A stretch of DNA of 64,000 bases from Catenuloplanes atrovinosus. Its GTDB lineage: Bacteria > Actinomycetota > Actinomycetes > Mycobacteriales > Micromonosporaceae. A program made the translations under genes and the position numbers. The notes beneath the pieces were generated by a model. It did not search any database. It saw only the letters and a program-made list of their open reading frames with translations, and had not been told where the DNA came from. Of the stretch, positions 1 to 7,337 are shown in pieces; within the stretch, counting starts at the first letter, position 1, and the number at the start of each line of letters is the position of its first letter. The stretch spans positions 3,059,001-3,123,000 of the forward strand of contig NZ_JAVDYB010000001.1 in NCBI RefSeq assembly GCF_031458235.1, given 5' to 3'.

Positions 1-478
1 TGTCCGCGTCGGTGTCCGCCAGGAACGCGGCCACGTCGATGTAGTCACGCGGCTCCGCGCGCGACACCAGCGCCGACACCTTCCAGGCACGCAGGTCGGC
101 GAGGTCCATCACCGGGCCGATCACGTCCAGCACCACGGGGGAGCGCGCCCGGTGCAGCTCCCCGAGCGTCACCCGGATCGCGATCCCGGACCGCCCCGGA
201 TCGGTGATCTCCAACTCGGCCAGATGATCGCCCAGGTAGCCGGTCTCGTCCTCGATCTCCTCGACCTCGAACCCGTCCGCGCGCAGCGCCTCCGCCACCA
301 GCCGGGTCGCGGCCGGCACCGCGCCCGCCACGTCGCTGAACAGGTCCACGTCCTCGGTCGGCCGGTGCACCACGCCGTGCGCGATCAGCGCCAGCCCGCC
401 GCCGAGCGCGAACCCGTGCCGGTTCGCCACGGCCAGCGCGATCCGGGCGATGCGCGTATGCGCCGGGTGCAGCCGCAT
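1..478 (-). CDS. AbiEii-like nucleotidyltransferase (3' end beyond window)
   Basis: This minus-strand gene starts at 478 and runs off the left edge, so 159 codons are visible and the C-terminus is missing. The N-terminal part has the nucleotidyltransferase signature: a glycine-rich turn GGGLALIAHG (residues 26-35) followed by TEDVDLF (41-47), whose two aspartates (43, 45) would bind metal. This is the pattern of AbiEii/AbiGii toxins and related nucleotidyltransferases, which transfer nucleotides to RNA or protein targets. It starts 10 nt after the stop of the 120-residue gene 488-850, so the two form an operon in the antitoxin-then-toxin order typical of AbiE. Toxin activity is an inference; many actinobacterial members are uncharacterised. 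Confidence 0.75.
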   Translation of the reverse strand, partial: MRLHPAHTRIARIALAVANRHGFALGGGLALIAHGVVHRPTEDVDLFSDVAGAVPAATRLVAEALRADGFEVEEIEDETGYLGDHLAELEITDPGRSGIAIRVTLGELHRARSPVVLDVIGPVMDLADLRAWKVSALVSRAEPRDYIDVAAFLADTDAD

Positions 479-487
479 CGGCGTGGC

Positions 488-850
488 TCAGGCCGCGGCG
501 GACCAGGCCAGATCGACCGACAGCTGCGGGAACCGCTCCTGCCAGGCCCGGCGCACGCCGCGCGGCAGATGCAGGTCGGCCCAGACCGCGCGCAGCAGCC
601 GCGCGCTCAACAGGGACCGCAACTCCTCGTGCCGGACCGCCTCACGCAGCACGATCTCGTACGCCCGGCCACGCGACCACGGGTCGTCGAGGTCGAAACG
701 CCGCTGGTCGACGGCCTGCCACACCATCCGGTGCGGCAGCTCCACCACGCCACCCTCCGGGCCGGCGAGCTCGTCGAGCGCGTCCACCACGAGCGCGTCC
801 CGCCCCGGCCGGGCCCGGCCCGGTGAGCGCAGAGGTGCGGTGGTCGCCAT
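488..850 (-). CDS. small protein upstream of AbiEii-like gene, possible partner
   Basis: A 120-residue soluble protein with no signal peptide or membrane helix. The first 15 residues are basic and low-complexity; the rest is a compact acidic/aromatic helical sequence (WSRGRAYEIVLREA, then LLRAVWADLHLP). I recognise no catalytic motif and it is not a clear AbiEi winged helix. Its support as a gene is the gap of only 10 nt to the nucleotidyltransferase gene downstream and normal coding composition. Such small proteins recur before AbiEii-like genes in actinomycetes, so a partner or antitoxin role is plausible but unproven. Confidence 0.6.
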   Translation of the reverse strand: MATTAPLRSPGRARPGRDALVVDALDELAGPEGGVVELPHRMVWQAVDQRRFDLDDPWSRGRAYEIVLREAVRHEELRSLLSARLLRAVWADLHLPRGVRRAWQERFPQLSVDLAWSAAA

Positions 851-872
851 GCGGTCATGGTAACCCCCGCCG

Positions 873-1445
873 CTACCCGGCCAGAAGCCCGAACAGCTCG
901 TCCAGGTGCGCGTCGACCGCGGCCAGCGCGTCCGCGGGGGACAGGTAGCCGAGCAGCAGCGGCGCGCGCAGCCCGTCGATCAGCGCCAGTAGGCGGGTCG
1001 CGTCCACCGGCGTACGGCCGAGACCGGCCAGGTGCCCGGTGAAGAACTCCCGCGCGCCCCGGTCGCCCACCGCGAGCGCGGCCCGCACCTGAGCATCCCC
1101 GCCCGCCACACCCAGAAACGCCAGCGCCACCCGCGCGTCCGCCCGGCCCGGCCCGGACAGCGGCAGCATCTCCGTGATCAGCGTCCGGATCGCCTCACGC
1201 GGTGCGGTCGCGGGGGAGACCGCGGCCAGGACCCGGGCCTTGAACCGCTCGTTGATCCGGGTCAGCGCGAACAGCACCATCTCCTCCCGGGTGGCGAAAC
1301 AGCGCTGCACCGCGCCGAGCGACACCCCGGCCGCGGCCGCGGTCTCCCGCATCGACGCGGCCGCCATGCCACGCTCCTCGACCAGGTGCAGCAGCGCGTC
1401 CGCGATCTCGCGCCGGCGCGCGTCCAGGTCCACCGTCCGCGGCAC
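873..1445 (-). CDS. TetR family transcriptional regulator
   Basis: A 190-residue TetR-type repressor. The HTH is in residues 10-50 (ADALLHLVEERGMAAASM, then AAAAGVSLGAVQRCFATREE) and the rest is the helical ligand-binding and dimerisation domain. I chose the GTG at 1445 because GGAGG lies just upstream; the longer reading back to 1574 crosses the divergent promoter and encodes no conserved sequence. The gene faces the alpha/beta hydrolase at 1537 across two palindromes (1469-1512), so it probably represses itself and that hydrolase. The inducer is unknown. Confidence 0.88.
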   Translation of the reverse strand: MPRTVDLDARRREIADALLHLVEERGMAAASMRETAAAAGVSLGAVQRCFATREEMVLFALTRINERFKARVLAAVSPATAPREAIRTLITEMLPLSGPGRADARVALAFLGVAGGDAQVRAALAVGDRGAREFFTGHLAGLGRTPVDATRLLALIDGLRAPLLLGYLSPADALAAVDAHLDELFGLLAG

Positions 1446-1468
1446 GGGCCGCCTCCCTCCACCGCTAC

Positions 1469-1512
1469 CGATACAAGTGTATTGACACCGTCGATACGAT
1501 ACAGGCGTATCG
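1469..1512. promoter_or_regulatory. twin TetR operators overlapping the divergent promoter
   Basis: Two related palindromes with a 4-nt centre. CGATAC-aagt-GTATTG lies at 1469-1484 (one mismatch) and CGATAC-aggc-GTATCG at 1497-1512 (perfect 6-bp arms). A TTGACA box at 1482-1487 sits between and overlaps the first, so a bound repressor would block the hydrolase promoter. Confidence 0.75.
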
Positions 1513-1536
1513 GAACCTTGTGCGACGGGGGAGATC

Positions 1537-2445
1537 ATGACCATCCAGTACGCCCACAACGGCGACGTCCGCATCGCCTACGAACGATTCGACGGCGGAC
1601 CCCAGCCACTCCTGCTCCTCGGCGGCCACGGACGACCCTCCACCTGGATCCCGGACGACTTCTGCCACGCACTCGTCGCCGCCGGCTTCTCCGTCGTCCG
1701 ATACGACCACCGCGACAGCGGCGCCTCCACCCACTTCGACCAGCACCGCACCGGCGGATACCTCCGCGCCCTCCTGCGACCCACCCGCCCGCCGTACACC
1801 GTGGAGGCCTTCGCCGCCGACGCGGCCGCGGTCCTCGACGCCAACGGCTGGACCAGCGCACACCTCGCCGGCGGCTCCATGGGCGCCGGCGTCGCCCTGC
1901 TGCTCGCCGCCCGCGCCCCCGGCCGCGTCCGCAGCCTGACCCTGCTCACCGCCGCCTACACGCGCGGCCACCGCGTGCTGCGCTACACCCGGCCCGGCCC
2001 GTTCCGCCAGGTCCTCGGCCGCCGATACCCACCCGGCGCCGCGGGGGAGGAGGAGATGACCGTCGCCGTCATGCGCATGCTCGCCTCACCCCACGCACTC
2101 GACCACTTCGACGAGGACCTCGCCCGCGACATCGGCCGCCGCAGCCACGCCCGCCACCCCAGCGACCGGCGCGCCGACCAGCGCCAGATCACCGCCGGCC
2201 GCACCGGCGACCCGTGGGCGTTCGACGCGCTGCCCGACGTACCCATCCAGATCATCAACGGCCTCGACGACCCGATCATCCGCGCCACCGGCGGCCTCGA
2301 CCTGGCCCGCCGCCTGCGCGCCCCGATCAGGTTCTATCCCGGCATGGGCCACGACCTGCCGAAACACCTCTGGGACACGCTGGCGGCGGACATCGCCACA
2401 CTCGCTAACCGTCCGCACGCTCCCGCGACTCGGCCAGCCGCGTGA
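1537..2445 (+). CDS. alpha/beta hydrolase
   Basis: A 302-residue cytoplasmic alpha/beta hydrolase. The nucleophile elbow is GGSMG with Ser114, the acid is in NGLDDP (Asp244/245) and the base is His272 in GMGHDLP, so the triad is intact. The oxyanion region is LLGGHGRPSTW near residue 29, and the loop 55-65 (RYDHRDSGAST) is typical of the aclacinomycin methylesterase/haloperoxidase-like branch. ATG at 1537 follows GGGGGAG. The substrate is unknown; the divergent TetR gene suggests small-molecule induction. The last 41 nt overlap the convergent ArsR gene. Confidence 0.85.
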   Translation: MTIQYAHNGDVRIAYERFDGGPQPLLLLGGHGRPSTWIPDDFCHALVAAGFSVVRYDHRDSGASTHFDQHRTGGYLRALLRPTRPPYTVEAFAADAAAVLDANGWTSAHLAGGSMGAGVALLLAARAPGRVRSLTLLTAAYTRGHRVLRYTRPGPFRQVLGRRYPPGAAGEEEMTVAVMRMLASPHALDHFDEDLARDIGRRSHARHPSDRRADQRQITAGRTGDPWAFDALPDVPIQIINGLDDPIIRATGGLDLARRLRAPIRFYPGMGHDLPKHLWDTLAADIATLANRPHAPATRPAA

Positions 2446-2743
2446 TCCGCGCCAGCCGCCGATCCCACGCGCCACCGACCTCCGCCAACTGCGCGGCCGC
2501 CCGCGCCAGCCGCGCCTCGTCCACCCGGAACTGACGCTCCCGGCCGGCGGTCGCACCGTGCACCAACCCCACCCGGTCCAGCACGACCAGATGCTTCGCG
2601 ACCGCCTGCCGCGTCACCGGCAACCGCTCCGCCAGCGACGTCGCCGTACCCGCCCCATCGTCGGACAACAGCAGATCCAGCATCCGCCGCCGGATCGGAT
2701 CACCGATCGCCGACCACAGCGCGTCGTCCACCGCCGTGCTCAC
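2405..2743 (-). CDS. ArsR family regulator
   Basis: A 112-residue winged-helix regulator. Residues 5-25 (DALWSAIGDPIRRRMLDLLL) and the recognition helix region LPVTRQAVAKHLVVLDRVGLV (40-60) are the standard ArsR fold, ending in a basic tail. There are no cysteine metal-binding motifs, so it belongs to the non-metal ArsR group usually paired with SRPBCC proteins. Its ATG overlaps the stop of the SRPBCC gene (ATGA at 2740-2743), so the two are translationally coupled. It most likely binds the CAAC-N5-GTTG palindromes upstream of the operon. Confidence 0.88.
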   Translation of the reverse strand: MSTAVDDALWSAIGDPIRRRMLDLLLSDDGAGTATSLAERLPVTRQAVAKHLVVLDRVGLVHGATAGRERQFRVDEARLARAAAQLAEVGGAWDRRLARITRLAESRERADG

Positions 2744-3195
2744 GCCGCCCGCTTCGCCACGGCCACCGGCAGGCGGGGGAGGAAGAAGTCCCAGCCGCGC
2801 ACATGATCCGCGTGCGCGGCCGCCGCCGTCGCCTCGTCCCAGCCGCGCTCCCGGAACCCGGTCTCGGTCATCCGCAGCAGCGTGCCGCCGTCCACCGGCT
2901 CCAACTCGAACACGACCAGATACGAATTGCCCGGCCCCGCCGTCTCACCGTCCTCGTGCGTCCACCGGAACGAGAACGTCCGCGGCCGCACCACATCGAC
3001 GACGGTCAGCCGCTCACGCTTGCCGCCCTCGGCCGGATCGCCGAAGCTGATCCACCCGTCACCACCGGCCCGCACGGGGAAGTCCGCGTCATCCGGCCAC
3101 CACTGACGCACGTAGGCCGGATCGCTCAGCACCTCGAACACGTTCTCCGGGCTCGCCTCGATGTGAATCCACCGCTCGATCATTCCGTGCTCCAT
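2740..3195 (-). CDS. SRPBCC / AHSA1-like domain protein
   Basis: A 151-residue protein of the AHSA1-like SRPBCC fold: IERWIHIEASPENVFEVLSDP opens the helix-grip domain and RERGWDEATAAAAHADHVRGWDFFLPRL forms the long C-terminal helix. These proteins have a hydrophobic cavity, but the ligand is generally unknown. The ATG at 3195 is preceded by AGAGGTG; a longer reading frame continues upstream but crosses the operator. It is the first gene of the operon with the ArsR regulator, which probably senses the same ligand. Confidence 0.85.
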   Translation of the reverse strand: MEHGMIERWIHIEASPENVFEVLSDPAYVRQWWPDDADFPVRAGGDGWISFGDPAEGGKRERLTVVDVVRPRTFSFRWTHEDGETAGPGNSYLVVFELEPVDGGTLLRMTETGFRERGWDEATAAAAHADHVRGWDFFLPRLPVAVAKRAA

Positions 3196-3209
3196 CACTT
3201 TCACCTCTC

Positions 3210-3269
3210 GCAACTTTTGGTTGCACATCACGCTAGCCGCAGCGCCCTTCACATGCAACCAAAAGTTGC
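3210..3269. promoter_or_regulatory. double inverted operator of the SRPBCC-arsR operon
   Basis: Perfect 16-bp inverted copies of GCAACTTTTGGTTGCA at 3210-3225 and 3254-3269. Each contains CAAC-N5-GTTG, itself a semi-palindrome suited to an ArsR dimer. The first copy begins 14 bp before the SRPBCC start codon. Confidence 0.8.
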
Positions 3270-3287
3270 TCCCGACCCCCTCGCCGT

Positions 3288-3315
3288 CGGTTCGATAATG
3301 CACATTATGTAAAGT
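3288..3315. other. dif-like Xer recombination site
   Basis: A 28-bp sequence with dif architecture: an 11-bp arm ending GATAA, a 6-bp centre TGCACA, and the arm TTATGTAAAGT. The core ATAATGCACATTAT is a perfect 14-bp palindrome. From memory, the actinobacterial dif consensus contains GATAAT, then ACATTATGT and AAGT; all are present, with mismatches mainly in the left outer arm. It may be the chromosomal dif or a site used by a dif-targeting element. A tyrosine recombinase gene starts 640 bp away. Confidence 0.65.
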
Positions 3316-3937
3316 AGCTGCGGACACGGACCCCCAAACCCAAAACCATTCGACGGTACGGCGGGCCGCGCGCCTCCTCCAGGCCCGGCTTCGCCGGAGT
3401 CCGGGCCGCTGATCCACTTTCGTGGCCGATCCGCCGCCACACCCACCGCCCAATGCGACACGCAACCCGCCACGCCATCACTCCGAGCCCCCGACGACAA
3501 CGCCGCCGATCCACATCGACAGTCAGGCACCGCCGCCCACCCGCCCGTGCCCTGCCATCCCGGCCCGCGCGTCCTGTCCTGTCACGCTCGCAGTGAGCCA
3601 CACCTGCGCGCCTGCGCGCCTGCGCGCGTATGGGCGTCGTTCCCGGCTCCGCCGGACCCCGACCGGAGCCGCCACCGGCGGCGCGCGGTTCGCCCACCCC
3701 CGTGCCGCGGCGCCCCACTCAGTCGTCGATCTAGGCCGGATTCGCGTGATCGGAGATCGAAGTGCGGGACTTTCCCCTAGATCGACGCGGAGAGAAGGCC
3801 GTGGGGGGTGCGGGCGGGTGGGGTGGGCGCCGCTGAGCGCCGAGTCGGGCAGCGGTCGGGCTCCGGCGGAGCCGGGAACGAGGCGAGGGCGCGCGCCGGC
3901 GCGTACCGGCGGCGGGATCTCTGGTGTTTAGCGGCTT
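3316..3937. repeat. gene-free segment with long imperfect inverted repeat
   Basis: I see no credible gene between the two dif-like sites. The segment is organised around a centre near 3757. CGTCGATCTAGG at 3724-3735 is inverted exactly at 3776-3787, and a 29-nt block at 3637-3665 is inverted at 3853-3881 with 28 of 29 matches. GC-rich (CGCGCG) flanks extend the similarity to about 3600-3905. It could fold into a large cruciform or carry recombinase accessory sites. Confidence 0.6.
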
Positions 3938-3965
3938 TTGCTGCATAATATTCCTTATGCAGGAC
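3938..3965. other. second dif-like core overlapping recombinase start
   Basis: CTGCATAA (3941-3948), a 6-bp centre TATTCC, and TTATGCAG (3955-3962) form perfect 8-bp arms spaced as in an Xer/tyrosine recombinase core. The recombinase ATG (3957) lies inside the right arm, so binding there would also block its own translation start region. Confidence 0.55.
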
Positions 3966-5003
3966 ATACCGGATGTAACGGACGGGCGGGATGAGAAGCT
4001 GATCGTGTTGATCGAGGAGTTTCTGGGGGCGCGGGCGATTCGGAAGCCGTCGGCGCACACGCTGGCGGCCTACCGGCGGGATCTGACCGCGATCGCGCGG
4101 CTGCTGACCGAGGGTGACCCCGGCGCCACTCCCCTGCCCCTCGCCACGCTGCCGATCTCCGCGGTGACCGCGCGGGCGCTGCGTGGGGCTTTCGCCCGGT
4201 TCGCGGCGCCGCGGGCGGCGGCCTCGGTGTATCGGGCGTGGTCGACGTGGAACAGCTTCTTCGCGTTCCTGGTGGCGGATGGGCGGGTGGCGGGGAATCC
4301 GATGTCGGCGGTGGGCAAGCCGCGGGTGCCGGCGCCGACGCCGAAGCCGTTGCGGGGCGAGGAGACGCCGGAGCGGTTGCTGGAGGCGGTGGCGGAGGCG
4401 CCGGACGGGCGGCAGCGGCATCCGTGGCCGGAGCGGGATCTGGTGGTGCTGGCGCTGGCGTTGTGTGCGGGGTTGCGGCTGGCGGAACTGCTGGATCTGC
4501 GGGTCGGGTCGGTGGTGGGGCGCGCGGGTGAGCGTCGGGTGGAGGTGTTGGGCAAGGGTGGCCGGCCGCGGTCGGTGCCGATCGAGCCGGAGCTGGACGC
4601 GCTGGTGGAGCGTTATCTGGAGTCGCGGCGGGTGCGGTTCGGGGCGCGGAGCGTGACGCGGGAGTCGGCGTTGCTGGTGGACCGGTTCTCGGCGCCGTTG
4701 CGTCGTGGTGGGCTGCAGTATCTGGTGGAGTCGTGTTACCGGCGGGCCGGGATCGTGGATCGTGTCCCTTCGGGCGCGCAGTTGCACGCGTTGCGGCACA
4801 CGTTCGCGACGCGGCTGGCGGAGGACGGGGCGAGCGCGTCGGAGATCATGCGGTTGCTGGGGCATGCGACGTTGACGACGAGTCAGAACTACATCGACGT
4901 GACGGCGGGTCAGCAGCGCGCCGCGATCAAGGCGAACCGGACTAATCGCGCGTTGGCGAGGCTGGCCGGAAGCGGCGGGGATGAGGCGCGGGGTGCACAC
5001 TAA
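3957..5003 (+). CDS. XerC/XerD-like tyrosine recombinase
   Basis: A 348-residue tyrosine recombinase with an N-terminal SAM-like core-binding domain (about 12-125: HTLAAYRRDL, RAWSTWNSFFAFLV) and a catalytic domain with the full set: Arg174 (AGLRLAELL), Lys200 (GKGG), His277 and Arg280 (HALRHTFATRL), His303 (LLGHATL) and nucleophile Tyr312 (TSQNYIDV). Length and motifs fit XerC/D-type enzymes. I chose ATG 3957, which sits inside a dif-like inverted repeat; a possible start at 3924 lacks support. Standard xerC and xerD loci do not look like this, so I read it as an accessory recombinase acting on the neighbouring sites. Its stop overlaps the next start (TAATG). Confidence 0.88.
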   Translation: MQDIPDVTDGRDEKLIVLIEEFLGARAIRKPSAHTLAAYRRDLTAIARLLTEGDPGATPLPLATLPISAVTARALRGAFARFAAPRAAASVYRAWSTWNSFFAFLVADGRVAGNPMSAVGKPRVPAPTPKPLRGEETPERLLEAVAEAPDGRQRHPWPERDLVVLALALCAGLRLAELLDLRVGSVVGRAGERRVEVLGKGGRPRSVPIEPELDALVERYLESRRVRFGARSVTRESALLVDRFSAPLRRGGLQYLVESCYRRAGIVDRVPSGAQLHALRHTFATRLAEDGASASEIMRLLGHATLTTSQNYIDVTAGQQRAAIKANRTNRALARLAGSGGDEARGAH

Positions 5004-5473
5004 TGGGCGTGAATTACGACCCGGAGCCGCACGATCCGTACGCGGAGACGGCCCGCCTCTCCCCCACGACCCCGGCGGCGCCGTGGCGTGAGCCCGACCC
5101 GACCAAGTTCGATCTGCCGCAGGCCCCACCGCCGGTGTTTCAGCCGCAGGCCCCGCCGCCGGTGTTTCAGCAGGTTCAGCCGTATCATCCGCCCTATGGC
5201 CCGCCGCCGCGGCCGTTGAAGTCGACCGGTGCCGCGGTGATGCTGGAGCTGTTCCTGGGCCTGTTCGGGCTGTTCGGCGTGGGTGCGCTGTACGCGGGCC
5301 GGACCGGGCTCGGCCTGACGTTGATGATCAGCTACTGGCTGCTGTTCTGGATCAACGTGGCGCTGGTGTTCGTGCTGGTCGGGTTCGTGACCGGCCCGCT
5401 GACCTGGCTGGTCTACATGATCATGGCGCCGGTGCTGGCCGCCCGCGCGGTCGACCAGCACAACGCGTACTGA
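5003..5473 (+). CDS. proline-rich TM2-type membrane protein
   Basis: A 156-residue protein. Residues 1-75 form a Pro-rich cytoplasmic tail with a tandem QAPPPVFQ repeat (a 27-bp DNA duplication near 5119-5172). Two hydrophobic segments follow (about 77-97, LELFLGLFGLFGVGALYAGR, and 105-145). The GLFGVGALYAGRTGLG pattern is that of TM2-domain proteins, whose role in actinomycetes is unknown. The ATG overlaps the recombinase stop, so expression is coupled, yet no functional link to recombination is evident. The reverse-strand regulator ends 2 nt downstream. Confidence 0.75.
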   Translation: MGVNYDPEPHDPYAETARLSPTTPAAPWREPDPTKFDLPQAPPPVFQPQAPPPVFQQVQPYHPPYGPPPRPLKSTGAAVMLELFLGLFGLFGVGALYAGRTGLGLTLMISYWLLFWINVALVFVLVGFVTGPLTWLVYMIMAPVLAARAVDQHNAY

Positions 5474-5474
5474 G

Positions 5475-6311
5475 TCAGCGTCCGACGACCGTGACGCCCG
5501 GGACCGGCTCGGCGTCGGCGTGGCCGCCGAGCAGCGTGATCGCGTCGGCGTCGGGGCTGTCCGGCGCGGTGTGGTAGAACGTGACCGTCTGGCCGCCGGC
5601 GCCGCGGAACGATTCGTACCCGACGGTGAACTCGCCGACCAGCGGGTGGCGGAACCGTTTGCGGCCGGAGGCCTTGGCGCGCACGTCGTGGCGGGCCCAG
5701 AGGCGGGCGAATTCGGGGCTGCGCACGGACAGTTCGCCGACCAGTGCGGCGAGGCGCGGGCTGGCCGGGTCGGCCTCGGCGCGGATCCAGGCGATGGCGG
5801 TGCGGGCGACCTCCTCCCAGTCCGGGTAGAGGTCGCGTTCGGCCGGGTCGAGGAAGAGCGCGCGGAGCAGGTTGCGGTCGCGGGCCATGCCGGGGTGGAT
5901 CGCGGCGGCGAGGTGGGTGCAGGCGAGCACGTCGCCGTACGGGTTCTGGACCGCGACCGGCGTGCCCTGCCAGGTCTCCAGCAGCCGGCGCAGTCCGGGG
6001 CTGATCCGCGCGGCGGTGCGGGGCGCGGGGGCGGTGCCGCGGGTGGCGAGCCGGTGCAGGTGGGCGGTGGCGTCGGTGTCGAGGCCGAGGACGCGGGCGA
6101 TCGCGTCGAGGATCTCGGCGGACGGGTGGCGTTCCCGGCCCTGTTCGAGGCGGGTGTAGTAGTCGGTGCTCATGCCGGCCAGCACGGCGACCTCGTCGCG
6201 GCGCAGCCCGGGGACGCGGCGGCGTCCGCCGGTGGGCAGGCCGGCGTCGGCCGGTGAGGTGCGTTCGCGGTGCGCGCGGAGGAACTCGCCGAGGGCGTTG
6301 GCGTGCGGCAT
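5475..6311 (-). CDS. XRE regulator with MmyB-like ligand domain
   Basis: A 278-residue regulator. Residues 6-85 hold the HTH (LGEFLRAHRERTSP, GLRRDEVAVLAGMSTDYYTRLEQGRER) and residues 105-270 the MmyB-like PAS-type domain (LLRALFLDP, WARHDVRAKASGRKRFRHPLVGEF). Proteins of this class control an adjacent, usually divergent, oxidoreductase or hydrolase in response to a lipid-like or aromatic ligand. Here the divergent gene at 6413 is an alpha/beta hydrolase 101 bp away, its likely target. The ATG at 6311 gives the canonical N-terminus. Confidence 0.88.
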   Translation of the reverse strand: MPHANALGEFLRAHRERTSPADAGLPTGGRRRVPGLRRDEVAVLAGMSTDYYTRLEQGRERHPSAEILDAIARVLGLDTDATAHLHRLATRGTAPAPRTAARISPGLRRLLETWQGTPVAVQNPYGDVLACTHLAAAIHPGMARDRNLLRALFLDPAERDLYPDWEEVARTAIAWIRAEADPASPRLAALVGELSVRSPEFARLWARHDVRAKASGRKRFRHPLVGEFTVGYESFRGAGGQTVTFYHTAPDSPDADAITLLGGHADAEPVPGVTVVGR

Positions 6312-6412
6312 CCGTCCAGGGTAGGCCGGGCGCGGGGGTGGCCGGGTAGGTGTGCGGCACCCAGGAAACGCCCGGCCTCCCGGTCGGGGTGGATCGTTGC
6401 GACGGTGGTGGC

Positions 6413-7336
6413 ATGACCGATACAGACATCGCGCAGTTCCTGGATCAGCTGGCCGTGGGCTTCGGTACGGCGTTGCGGTCGCCGGTGTACCACTCGCCGG
6501 CGGAGGAGGGCCTGGAGTTCGAGAGTGTGACGTTTCCGTCGCGGGACGGGGTGCCGCTGGAGGGGTGGTTCATCCCGGCGCCGGGTGCGTCGGCGGTGAT
6601 CGTGGTGAGCCACCCGAACTGGTTCAGCCGGTCGGGGTTGCCGTCGCACCTGGAGCCGTGGCGGTCGATGTGGGCCTCGTCCGGCAACGACACCGAGGTG
6701 AACTTCATCCCGGACTTCCGGATCCTGCACGACGCCGGGTATCACGTGCTGGCGTTCGACTTCCGTAACTTCGGGTACAGCGGTGCGGCGAACGGCGGCA
6801 TCCTGGGCGCGGGTGAGTTCGAGTCCCGGGACGTGCTGGGTGCGCTGGACTACGTGCGTGGCCGGGCGGATCTGGCGGGGGCGGCCGTCGGGCTGTTCAG
6901 CCGGTGCCTGGGCGCGAACGCGTCGATGGCGGCGATGCGGCGGGACCCGGCCGCGTTCGAGGGGGTGCGGTGCATGGTGGCGCCGCAGCCGCTGTCGGTG
7001 CGGGTGACGCTGGAGCGGACGCTGGCGATGGCGGGCGTGCCGCTGGGGCGGATGGACGAGTTGGAGGAGCGGATCCGGGTGCGCAACGGGTTCCGGCTGG
7101 ACGAGATGTCGCCGGTGGCGTGGGCGCCGAGCGTGACCGTTCCGACGTTGCTGTATCAGGTCCGCGACGACGTGCTGACCCGTCCGGAGGACGTGCGGGC
7201 CGTGTTCGACGGCATTCCGGACGGGGTGGACAAGGACCTGTTCTGGATCGAGGGTACGACCCGGCGGTGGGACGGCTACCGGTACTTCGCGGAGCACCCG
7301 GAGCGGATCCTGGCGTGGTTCGCCCGGTACCTGTAG
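6413..7336 (+). CDS. alpha/beta hydrolase with Cys at the nucleophile position
   Basis: A 307-residue alpha/beta hydrolase resembling dienelactone-hydrolase/serine-aminopeptidase proteins. The core strands read AVIVVSHPNWFSRSG (60-75) and HVLAFDFRNFGYSGA (111-125). The nucleophile elbow is GLFSRCLGAN, which places Cys165 where most members have Ser. The acid is probably in VRDDVLTRPEDV, and no classical GH base motif follows (EGTTRRWDGYRYFAEHPER). The ATG at 6413 gives the conserved MTDTDIAQFLDQLAVGF start. It is probably controlled by the divergent MmyB-type regulator. Substrate unknown. Confidence 0.8.
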   Translation: MTDTDIAQFLDQLAVGFGTALRSPVYHSPAEEGLEFESVTFPSRDGVPLEGWFIPAPGASAVIVVSHPNWFSRSGLPSHLEPWRSMWASSGNDTEVNFIPDFRILHDAGYHVLAFDFRNFGYSGAANGGILGAGEFESRDVLGALDYVRGRADLAGAAVGLFSRCLGANASMAAMRRDPAAFEGVRCMVAPQPLSVRVTLERTLAMAGVPLGRMDELEERIRVRNGFRLDEMSPVAWAPSVTVPTLLYQVRDDVLTRPEDVRAVFDGIPDGVDKDLFWIEGTTRRWDGYRYFAEHPERILAWFARYL

Positions 7337-7337
7337 G

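Noticed and set aside
3777-5129. Long minus-strand open frame opposite the recombinase
   Set aside because: It is Arg/Pro/His-rich low-complexity translation of a GC-rich gene on the other strand; the recombinase has all catalytic motifs.
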